Shown here in pieces: positions 54,709-64,000 of a DNA stretch of 64,000 bases; position 1 is the first letter of the stretch, and every line of letters starts with the position of its first letter. The stretch lies in assembly GCF_043290135.1 (NCBI RefSeq), contig NC_134710.1:278338776-278402775 (forward strand). The letters are read 5' to 3'. Under the pieces are notes generated by a model. It saw only the letters and a program-made list of their open reading frames with translations. It made no database searches and had not been told where the DNA came from. This DNA is from Rhipicephalus microplus (Eukaryota > Arthropoda > Arachnida > Ixodida > Ixodidae). The translations under genes and the position numbers were made by a program.

Positions 54709-57615
54709 CGGATGTATGTATTAAGGGACAAGGAAGGCAATGTCATAACTAATATGAATATGATAGTGAAAGTGGTTGGAGAGAGGTGTACAGAAGCCGA
54801 AACAACTAGGATGATATCGTAAGAAGCATTATTAGCCCAGAGGAATTTGACACATCCTACTAGTAATGACAGGGGAAGTAATCAAAGTCCTAAAAGGAAT
54901 GAAAAGAGGCAAAGTGGCTGGGAAGGATGAGGTAACAACGGACCTGCTGAAATATGGCAGAGAAATTGTGTTAGAAAAACTGACCACCTTATATAAGAAG
55001 TGTCTCTTCACGGGTAGGGTACCAGAGTCTTGGAAGAACGCCAGCTTCATATTAGTCCATAAGTAAGCAGACGTCAAGAACTTGAAAAACTACAGGCCAA
55101 TCATCTTACTGTCTGTTCTCTTTAAGCTATTTACAATAATAATGGCTAATATAATTAAGACGACATAGAGTTATATCAACTAAAGGACCAAGCGAAATTT
55201 CGTACAGTCTATTCCACAATATACCACAGTCATGCTATCAATCAAGTAATAGAACAATGCGCTGAATACAACCAACCCCTATACATAGCTTTTATATATT
55301 GCGAGAAGGCGTTTGACTCAGTCGAGATATCAGCAGTGAAGCAGGCACTACGGAATCAGGGCATCGACGAACCCTGCATAAACATATTGGAAAAAACCTA
55401 CTGTGGCTTCATAGCCACCATAGTTTTCTGTAAAGAGAGTGACAGAATCCCAGTAAAAAAGTGTGTAAGGCAGGAATACACGTCCACTCCTCCACTATTC
55501 ACCGCGTGTTTACAGGAAATTTTTAAAGCTGTTGACCAGGAAGCCTTAGGTATAAGAGTTAAAATTCTAACTCCCTTTCAACACGGCTTCAGGAAGAGAC
55601 TATCGACAGTTACCCAGTTGAGTACAGTCATTTATTTATTCGCTTATGTCCTGACAAAGGTGGCCAAATGGACGTCATAGTTCAAGATTTTCAAAAGAAT
55701 TTTGATGTTGTCCCTCATTGACAAATTAATCTGCAAATTGCATTTCCTTGGACTTCCTAGCTTCATCTTGTCGTGGATAACTGCTTACTTAATGCATCGT
55801 GAATAGCGGGTTTTGATTGACGGACAGCAATCTGATTCTTCCTCGGTGACCTGTGGGGTTCTCCGAGGTAGTGTGCTTCGCTCTCTATTATGCCTTATTT
55901 ATTGTAACGACATAGTAGATGCCATACAAGCTCCTGTGAATATTCCTATTTTCGCAGACGACTGCGTTACTTTTAATGATAACAATACAGTTAAATATCA
56001 GTTGTTGCTTAGTTCAGCATTAAACGGTATTTTAAGTGAAGGAATAAATAGGGCATGAAGTTTAACTCTTCTAAGTATGTGCTCCTGCGCATATCCAGTA
56101 AAACGGTGCCGCTGAAATTTTCATACTCTATTGGCCAAGACCCTTTGACTGAAGTTAACAAGTACAAGTATCTTGGAGTTGCCATTACTAACAACCTTAC
56201 TTGGAGCACCCACATTTCTATCATCGCCTCTTCAGCTTTTAGAAAAATTGTGCCTTCTTCGCCACAAGCTTAAGCATGCACCCCTTGACGTGAAAACTTT
56301 AGCGTATACGACTCTCATCAGACCCAAATTAGAATACGACAGCATCATTTGGCATCCCTTCACCAAAACCAGCATTGATGCTCTCGAAAGAATGCAGAGA
56401 AATGCCATGCGATTGATTTTTTTCTAAATACAGCCACAATGACTCTGTTACTAAACTTTTACACTCCAACGGACTTGAAATTCTACAAATGAGGAGTAAG
56501 ATCGCCCGACTGAAGTTTCTCCATTCTTTCTTCAATGATAAATTTTTCGTGGATCCTAAACCTAAGGTAACTATTTCTGAGACTATAGAAAAACTCGTCA
56601 TTCAAACTCCCTCGCACGCTCTCTTTATCTTGCCAGAACTGAACTCTTTAAATATTCTTTCTTTCCCCGATCTACTGAAGAGTGGAACCTAATACCTTTT
56701 CATCATGTGGACTTATCTTAATCAATACAGGACTACATGATAACTGTTTCCTAATAATATTCGATCTATAGTTGCTTGTTAGCCGTTTTCGTTTGAGACT
56801 TTCAATTATGCATTGTACTTTCATTAATTCTGTACTTTGATACTCTTTCTTGGGCCACATGGCCTGCAGTATATTGCAAAAAATATAAAAAAAGAAGAGT
56901 ATCCTAGTAACCTGCGCTTAACTGATGACATTGCCTTCATGAGTGATTCGAGGGACGAATTACAACTCATGATTACTGAACTGGACACGGGAAGCAGAAG
57001 GGTAGGCCTGAAAATTAATATACACAAAAATTAAGTGATGTGCAAAAGTCTCGACAGAAAACAGCACTTTGCGACAGGTGGAGGACGCTGGAAGTGTTCA
57101 AGGAATAGGTCTACTTCGGACAGGTAGTAACGTCGTAGCCGAAACAAAGCATTCCCAAATCGTGAATGGTAATCTGCCACTAACCATCAAGAGACAGGTA
57201 TATGACAGCTGTATCTTGCCGGTACCTATGTGTACGGAGCTGAAACGTGGAGGCTTACAAAGAGGGTTCCGCGTCAATTGAGGATGACGCTGCGAGTGAT
57301 GGAAAGGAAAATAATAGGTGTAACATTAAGAGACAAGAAGAGAGCAGATTGGGTCAGGTATATCATAGGTGAAATCAAGAAGAAATGGACATGGGCCGGG
57401 CACGTAGCACGTGGGCATGATAACCACTGCTCTTTAAGGGTAACTCACTGGATTCCCAGAGAAGGCAAACACACAAAGTTGAGATAGAAAGTTAGGTGGG
57501 CCAATGATATTAAAAAGGTCGCAGGTATAAGGTGGCCGCAGAAAGCACAAGACCGGGTAGATTGACGGATCATGAGAAAAACCTTTGCTTTTCACTACAG
57601 AGGGCGTAGTCAGGC

Positions 57616-57659
<44 letters not shown>

Positions 57660-57660
57660 T
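54709..57660 (+). pseudogene. RTE-like LINE, 5'-truncated, split by another LINE, with (GAT)n tail
   Basis: The first part (54709-55559) begins at MYVLRDKEGNV, the same linker seen in the copy at 30.3 kb. It carries GRVPESWKNASFILVHK, LKNYRPIILLSVLFKLF, FIYCEKAFDSVE (box A) and AVDQEALGIRV. The second part (from about 56886) resumes with NLRLTDDIAFMSDSRDELQLMI (the catalytic box is TDD instead of ADD) and continues to the C-terminal WAGHVARGHDN and WIPREGK. It ends in CAGGCTGATGATG with a 14-unit GAT tail at 57617-57659. Frameshifts and the insertion make it inactive. Confidence 0.88.
55560..56885 (+). pseudogene. CR1/jockey-like LINE inserted in the RTE LINE
   Basis: Begins inside the RT domain at LTPFQHGFRKRLSTVTQL (truncated 5' end), then SSVTCGVLRGSVLRSLLCLI, IFADDCVTF (catalytic FADD at 55951-55962), NKYKYLGVAITNNLTWSTHI, and the post-RT region IRPKLEYDSIIWHPFTK. 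The 3' UTR ends near GGGCCACATGGCCTGCAGTA. The sequence on both sides belongs to one continuous RTE reading (ALGIRV / EEYPSNLRL), which proves nesting. The FADD is intact but frameshifts are present. Confidence 0.87.
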
Positions 57661-59975
57661 AAATTCATAACATGCGCGTTAATAAATTACGGAATTTAAT
57701 GTTTCCTCTATTTGCGCGACGTCACCTTTTGTGTCTCAAATATTTTTGACGACTTAAACAGCGACATACGTTATTGTTCTTTGAACCGTTATGTTTACTG
57801 CAACAACGGGGATTTGTTTTTAAGGCGCGACTGAACAGAAGAAAATTAAATTCACGCGGCGTTTCTGTGGAAGCAGCAATGTGTGCTACTTGCATGCGCA
57901 TAGGGGGGCGCAGAAGGGTGGCAGGAGGGGGCCACAATGCCCCTTGATCACCTAAATGTGGGTGCCCCATGTATACCTTTGCACAGCCGTACATACATGT
58001 GCCGCGGTTGATTGTCGTTCGGGGGTATGGCTACCTGGCCATCACGGCGACCGAGGTCTTCTCACATTCCATTCCACTGGGAGCATGCACTTCCCGTATT
58101 TGAGCCTGCAAAGCCTGGTATTAAGGGTATACGCAGTTGTGAGACGCACGTGATCTCCTGATTTTGATTTTTCGCGACCGCACACTGCAAGGCCTGTTTT
58201 CTTCTAGATTCGACAACCAGGCCAATTAGGGGGGGGGGGGGGGGTTGTGGTGAATCTTGGTTCCCGTTAAGCCCGCCTGTGCGCATACCAATGCCCGTAT
58301 TACGTATTCAGTGTAGTACGTGCAGTGACTGCGCACGTGTGAAGACTTTTTTTTTTTGCTTGGCGCCTTGAATAATTGAGACCAGACGCCCCTGTTTACG
58401 GACACTCAACGTCCCGCGCTAATCTAAGCGGCGTTTGCATAATTGCGCCCGTCTATGAACTTGCGAGTGCGAGCGAAAAACAAGAAAAGAAAAGCAAGAT
58501 TGAAGAAATGAAAGTGGCCGCGTGGTCATGTTTGTTAACGCAATCAGAACGTGCAATTCATAGTGTGCACAGCTCGCGTCACAACCAAAAAGAATGCTCA
58601 CCTCGTCTCGCGCAAAGCACGTTTATGCAAGCGGTGCGCATCTTTATAAGGCCACGACAAACGCGGAAGATATGCAGTTACTTCATGTGCAACTTTTTTT
58701 GTTTTCTTTCCACGAGCGCTTCAAAAACCACTGAAAACACAACCAAAGGTGGGTAATTTTTTTGTGAGTAATTTTTTTTCCGAAATTTCCACGCTTGTAA
58801 AGGCGCGCCACCGACGCACTCACCAACGCACGTGTTCGAGAGGGACAATTAAGCAATTCCCTCAACTCATTTTGCCCCTTTTCCTCGTTACTCGAAGACA
58901 CGCAGGGAAAAAAAAGGGGGGGGGGGCGATGATTCGCCTGCTTCGCAACATCTGGCTTCCCTCCCATCTATTCCTAGACAAAAAAAGAGAGTAGAAAAAT
59001 TAAAGGCGAAGAAAGAAACAAGGTGCCATGTCTTTATAGCTGGCCTCCCGAGGAACACAGATTCCTTAACGCAGAGTAACCGTAGTATAGAAGGGACATG
59101 GAACACAATTTACATAATCAATTATTTAGTCAATATTTATCGCTTATTTTACATTCTGCTGGACAGCTGTAAATGTCGGGGCAATATCCATAGTCAGCTA
59201 CAGAGTTAAAGACTCCACCACCTAAACTTCAGTATCCCAAATTTTTTTCCACACTTCTCAACCCCAACTTATTATTATGCTTGAGCACGCATACATAGCC
59301 ATACTCTCAAAATAAATATGTATTACTACTTTAGCGGCATGTGCACTGTGAAATTTAGGCTTCACCTCCTTGCTAAGAGCAATGGAGTGCTTCGGTCTAT
59401 ACTGCTACCTACCATCATATAGCACATGCTGCACGTTTCCGTTCCACGTCAGCAGGCAGGAAAGTCATACGATCAAAGCATATCGGACACTGCGTACCCC
59501 GAAAGCATCTTTAAAAAGCCTTTCTAGCAGTATTTAATTTTTTTCTAGCATATACGACACAACTGAGTAGTACAGCCCTTTTTGCTGCAGCTAGTTGGTT
59601 TATACAGATCGAATGATCGAAATTCAAATTACAGCTACTTTGCCGTCCCCCCCCCCTTCCGTCCCCACCCAAAAGTGAAGAATTAGCATGAAACAAAAAT
59701 AGAAAAAAAAGCTAGTCGTATGAATACAACCAACCGTTGGTTGGCTGGTTGGTTATTACTTAGTAACCAACAGTTAGCGCTGCCCTTGCTTGCCCCTCCC
59801 CCCCTGTTCACTCTGCTTCTTCCTATTTTTTTGTGCTATGCAACCATTATTGCGGTTTTTCGGTTAGAATGCGGCACAACACTGGAGCAACTTCACCGCC
59901 CATAGCACTGCTTGCAGATGACAACCACCGAACACATCAAACCACCGAATATACCATCTCATCTCCCAAACTTCT
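57661..59975. other. Unassigned sequence
   Basis: No gene recognised. A 17-base G run lies at about 58230-58246 and an A/G run at about 58909-58927. AACCAACCGTTGGTTGGCTG at 59729 onward forms a small hairpin with neighbouring TTGGTT motifs. Confidence 0.45.
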
Positions 59976-60007
59976 CAGCAGCAGCAGCAGCAGCAGCTGC
60001 TGCTGCT
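59976..60007. repeat. CAG/CTG palindromic trinucleotide repeat
   Basis: CAGCAGCAG... passes directly into CTGCTGCTG, so either strand can fold on itself. Confidence 0.95.
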
Positions 60008-60756
60008 TTTGCTGTTTTCTTCGAAAGTTCCAATATCAAATAGCCAAGCCTTTTGGGTCGCAAGCCCAGCGCCGTGCTCCGTGCACTGACGCCAACAAAG
60101 AAAAGCGACTCAGGGTGCCACCGGCAGCATAGCAACGCCACACCAGCGGGAACCTTTACACGAGAACCGTGGAGGTGAGGTGGACTACCCGCTGTTCCCC
60201 CCCCTTTTAGCCGTGTGAGCATCCGACTCCACTCACACGTTGCCCGTGGCGGACCTCTAGGAGAGGGGGACGGCATGATCCGAGGTCGCGGCTCCAACTA
60301 GGCTGGAATACGTAGGCGCACCGCCACCCATACCGTCCAGGCACCTGGATCATGGAACGGACCGGAAACTTCTCTGCCTGGCGTGCAAGGACCGACTCCG
60401 TGGCCGCTGCATGCACATACGCTGGATTACAGAGGGACGCAAGCACCTCCTGCCAAAGCTGCCTAGTCTGTCAGGTCCTGTCTCAAGAAATGCGTTCCTG
60501 ATGTCAGCGCTTCTGAGTCTTCAGATTACAGCAGCTTACCAATCTCCCAGACATTCCGGCAGTGTTCTGTTCGCAAAGTGAGCTATGGTGTTCCTTGGCC
60601 TTCCTTGGGAACACACCACGGCAGAGTGGACCAGTGTCCATTCGTGTGATCTTCATTCTTTTGAGGTACCTCGCCCCCAGACGCTGGGTTACAGAGGGTC
60701 GGCACCACCTCCGGCGTGGATACAACCGGGTACCCGTCCAAAGAACACACCCGCCA
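60008..60756. other. Unassigned sequence
   Basis: GC-moderate, open in places, but no domain recognised. Confidence 0.4.
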
Positions 60757-60757
60757 C

Positions 60758-60790
<33 letters not shown>

Positions 60791-60829
60791 GGCAGTGGCA
60801 GCAGCGGCAGCGGCAGCAGCAGCAACGAC

Positions 60830-60901
<72 letters not shown>
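60757..60901. repeat. Compound (CAG/CGG)n-(AAT)n microsatellite
   Basis: 60757-60829 is an interrupted CAG/GGCAG array; 60830-60901 is a pure AAT array of about 24 units. Homopolymeric translations on both strands are artefacts. Confidence 0.97.
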
Positions 60902-61974
60902 GTAGACATCAATGCTCAGTCTGGATGAGCCGAAACGCAGAAAGTCATGGCAGCTGGCGCGCAGTGCGTGGACGCGAGTGCGTCCGTCGGACGCGTTCCC
61001 TATCTTGCTTTGCCAGACGCACGCAGAGCTGGACACCGGGCAGTGCAAGCTGAGGTCCCATACTCGTCTGCGGTGGAAGTATGAACCGCATTATACTCGG
61101 AGTGTATACCTGAATGTAATGATGCACCCAACGCGGCGCAAATAACTGCGCCTGGCTCAGTGAGTACACCTGCACCTCCGATAATTAGGAAAGGGAGGGG
61201 GTGGAGCAAGAATAATCTAGAACATAAAGGACAGTGTTGCTAATGAATTGAAACAGTGTGTATATAGACGCGTGATAAGCGACGTAAGTGAGTCCCGATC
61301 GCGTGTAATGAACGAGCAACTGCGGACAGGAAGCGGCGATATTTTCTGCGCTGCTTTATAGAGGGCGTGTTTCAAGGCCTATTCGCGTATCGTATGACGT
61401 AAGAGTGTTAGGGGCAGAAATAGCCAAAGAAATAATAACAGTAAACGCGCCAACAATTACTCATCTTCCAAACGTATTTGCACCGCACTCCGCTGAGAAG
61501 CGTATACGTGTGTTCAGATTCATTTGGGCGTATCACCGACAAGCATTTCTCAGCTCTTTGTTAACTGGTTGTGCGTCCAGAGCTTCACTCCTTCTTCTTT
61601 GTCATCTCTCGGCCGATCCCTCTTTCAAAGCGATATATTCGATGAAGGAAAAATTGTTCAGCACCTCCTCTGTGTTATTCTATCTCTCTCTCTCTCTCTC
61701 TTTGGCCGCGCACTATGCACCCCTATACGCGCAGTAAACGAGAATGATTTGTCTTACTGCATACGTAGCCGGCGCAGCTGCGACTATTCCATCTGCAGCC
61801 CGCCTTGATAACATCTCTGACATCTGACTTTGTCTTGACCCTCGCGCTCGCAATCGTACTGTGCCACCCAAAGGTACTTTAGCCGCCCACGATTAAGACT
61901 GTCATCTAGTATGCGTGGCAGATTGGAAGACTAGCAAAACTAGAAGAAGAAAGAGGGAGAAATCACAGCACATT
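60902..61974. other. Unassigned sequence
   Basis: No gene recognised; a (TC)n run is at 61681-61702. Confidence 0.45.
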
Positions 61975-62190
61975 CACGAGGTGAATGACGACGAGTGGGG
62001 CGAAGTGGACGGACGGATGGACGAACTGACGGACGCTTCGCCCCACTTATCTTCATTAACTCCGTAAATATGCTGAGACACCGTTTTTGTTGACATGCAA
62101 TGCAATGCAACTGGCTACTACGACGACCTAGACGACACGGGGCATATATACGGCACACGGCGTAAGGAGCTTCGCCCCTAAAACAGGCCC
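61975..62190 (-). repeat. GGGGCGAAGCTCC-type repeat, second copy
   Basis: Read on the minus strand it begins TTTTAGGGGCGAAGCTCCTTAC and later contains GCATATTTACGGAGTTAATG and GGGGCGAAGCG, matching the termini of 43512-44185 and its neighbour at 44190-44211. Confidence 0.6.
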
Positions 62191-63478
62191 GCACGCGGTC
62201 TCTGCTCGTTTTGCATCGCTTCAGACATCCTCTAGCGTCACAGGCTGTCGTAGTTGAAGCCCCTAAAACTTTTCTAGGAGCTTTAGTCATAGTAGCGTCG
62301 ATCACAATCGATGACGTCAGCAGTAATGCTGGCCGCGCTCGAATAATGTAAGATGCCAGCGCGTTTGAATTTCCAACGTAACACAGATACGCAAATGTTT
62401 TCCTTTGCTCCACTACCCCTTCGATGTTATTTTCTTGTTTATTTAGATTACTTCATCGGATTTCCCGCACTCTGAAGAAATCTGCGGGAGCTGCTGACAG
62501 CCTCATAGAGTAAGCTTGGCTGTCAAAAAAAAAAAAAAGGAGGAGGGGGTCATACCATCGATGCTTTATCGGGAAGAGGGGCGTGATAAGTGCATATATC
62601 TCTGCGTAATCGTTGGCACGTTATCATACAGACAGACTGGTCGAGTAGCAGAACAGATATTTTTGGTGAGTCTGGTTGCAATTAGTTTTTGTGAGCGGTG
62701 ATTGGCTGCAACAATGGATATACTGTGACCATTGACCAGTATATTACAACGAAAATAAAACAAAACAGACGAAACAAAACAAACACTATCATTGTGCGTT
62801 TCGTTGGTTATGAACTCCATTTAGCTACTCGGAGTCGAAGCTCATGTTTGCTTTCTTCGCTCCAAATCTTCACGCAATATATCGTCTATCTCGCAAGCTC
62901 AGCGAAGAAAAAAAAAAGCAGAAACTGCTGCGCCGTGCGTGATCCACCTCCTCCCAAAAATGGCAGCTGTGCCACACGGAACTGACGTCATGCACTTTTT
63001 TGATTAAGCGCTTCGTTTGAATAGTCGGAGTGTCTAGCGGTACGTCTAGACGACGTTATCAACTCGTGATCGCTGTAATTAATGTTACACGCCAATAGCT
63101 TTTGTCTTTTGGGTCAGAAGGAACACTGAAAACTCAGACAGACCGTCGCTGCTTTACCAGTATTCAAACCTTCGCAATTTCCCGCTGACCGAAGATCGTT
63201 TACTTTCAGTTATTTTTTCTAAGTGAGCCAGTGGGCGACGACCGCTGGCGAGTGACAGCACACAGTCTCTCTTATTCGCTAAAATATCGGAAGCCATGCT
63301 TTTAAGTTTTCGTTGAATCTCGTATGGTAGCGCTAAAAATAAATGCTTTCGCTGTCAAGTTTATTTTTACTTCATATTTTGTGGAATTTTTTGTAGCAAT
63401 ATGTAGCAACTGAAACTGGATTTTAAAAAAATAAAAGCCAACCAAGGCACCTTTGCAAATAAAATTAAAAAAAATTAT
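62191..63478. other. Unassigned sequence
   Basis: A-runs and short frames only; nothing recognised. Confidence 0.45.
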
Positions 63479-63562
63479 TGTCCACAAGTAAGATTCAAAC
63501 CTGGGTCTTTTGAACGGGAAGCGAGCATTCTACCCCTCGACCACTTGAAACGATGACACATT
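63479..63562 (-). mobile_element. tRNA-like SINE head
   Basis: Minus strand: CAAGTGGTCGAGGGGTAGAATG (A-box region) and CCAGGTTTGAATCTTAC (B-box region) at tRNA spacing. No body could be matched downstream. Confidence 0.55.
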
Positions 63563-64000
63563 ACACACTACCGATCGCAGTGCCACAAGCGGATTGACCC
63601 TCTTTGGGCTTCACTTTTTGGAGCTCGGTCTGGGCACTCCCCTTGTTTTAGTACACTCTACCACAATTTCGCCGGAGTTTTCATTAAGGTTGTCACCACC
63701 AACAAACATCGCAGTCAGCTACCATCTCGCACTGTTTACCTTTCGCAGGCGCAGCGCGCATAGCGCTCCCTATAGTTAAAACGCTTGTTGTCTATGGTTA
63801 ATTAACAATTATAGGCTAATTGACTCGTCAAACATTTTTAGTATCATTTTTATACGTTTAACGTGTTATATTTTAATAATTTACACATTTAAATAGCTGT
63901 GAGTAATTATTTTAAAGTGACTTCGCTTCTGTGCAGCACCGGAGCCACTTTTGTGTGGGACTAACTGCTGCGCCGCGCTACACTCTAGCCGCGCGGCGCA
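63563..64000. other. Unassigned sequence at window end
   Basis: No feature recognised; the last 40 bp are GC-rich. Confidence 0.45.

Noticed and set aside
60583..61048. Poly-Leu, poly-Ile, poly-Ala and poly-Asn/Ser frames
   Set aside because: They translate the CAG/CGG and AAT trinucleotide arrays at 60757-60901.

Overview
This window is nuclear DNA of an arthropod, almost certainly a hard tick (Ixodidae, probably a metastriate such as Rhipicephalus, Hyalomma or Dermacentor). The main evidence is at least nine full or partial copies, on both strands, of a tRNA-headed SINE that I recognise as the tick Ruka type. The window also carries RTE-like and CR1-like LINEs, a Penelope-like element, Ty3/gypsy elements and MITE-type foldbacks of the kind that fill tick genomes. 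I found no complete, uninterrupted host gene, rRNA, functional-looking tRNA, CRISPR array or bacterial operon.

Layout. 1-7.1 kb: SINEs (one nested in another), a 121-bp near-perfect foldback, a TA microsatellite and G/C-homopolymer-rich sequence. 7.17-13.09 kb: a young composite LTR element with three nearly identical ~1-kb LTRs. The outermost two are inverted relative to each other and are bracketed by the same 5-bp direct repeat AGCGG. Inside are a gag-only element on the minus strand (PBS, gag, PPT), a reverse transcriptase fragment on the plus strand, a 48-bp gag scrap on the plus strand and part of a second, diverged LTR. 13-20 kb: CR1-like LINE 3' end, tRNA-headed repeats, a THAP zinc-finger ORF and MITEs of two families. 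20-21 kb: TA tracts hosting a 65-bp-arm foldback and a perfect 137-bp duplication. 21-30 kb: mostly unassigned sequence, with a LINE remnant, a MITE, a tRNA-Pro-like pseudogene and LTR-related sequence. 30.3-32.3 kb: RTE-like LINE on the minus strand. 34.8-40.8 kb: a decayed Ty3/gypsy element. Its 5' region is split by a 2.2-kb insert that carries 72-bp tandem repeats and a putative helix-turn-helix exon, and its RT domain is replaced by another repeat. 41-45 kb: foldback, MADF-like exon and a 60-bp minisatellite. 45.9-47.9 kb: Penelope-like element with RT and GIY-YIG remnants. 48-54.7 kb: SINEs and a basic-protein-like repeat with a MITE nested in it. 53.7-57.7 kb: a LINE 3' end, then an RTE-like LINE with a CR1-like LINE inserted into it. 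57.7-64 kb: mostly unassigned, with trinucleotide repeats and a tRNA-like SINE head.

The genes do not work together as a pathway; they are independent mobile elements and gene fragments layered by insertion. The most unusual structure is the head-to-head LTR composite at 7171-13088. Next come the three isolated DNA-binding-domain exons (THAP, MADF-like, HTH-like) and two MITE families whose target-site duplications can be read directly (TWA and 8 bp).
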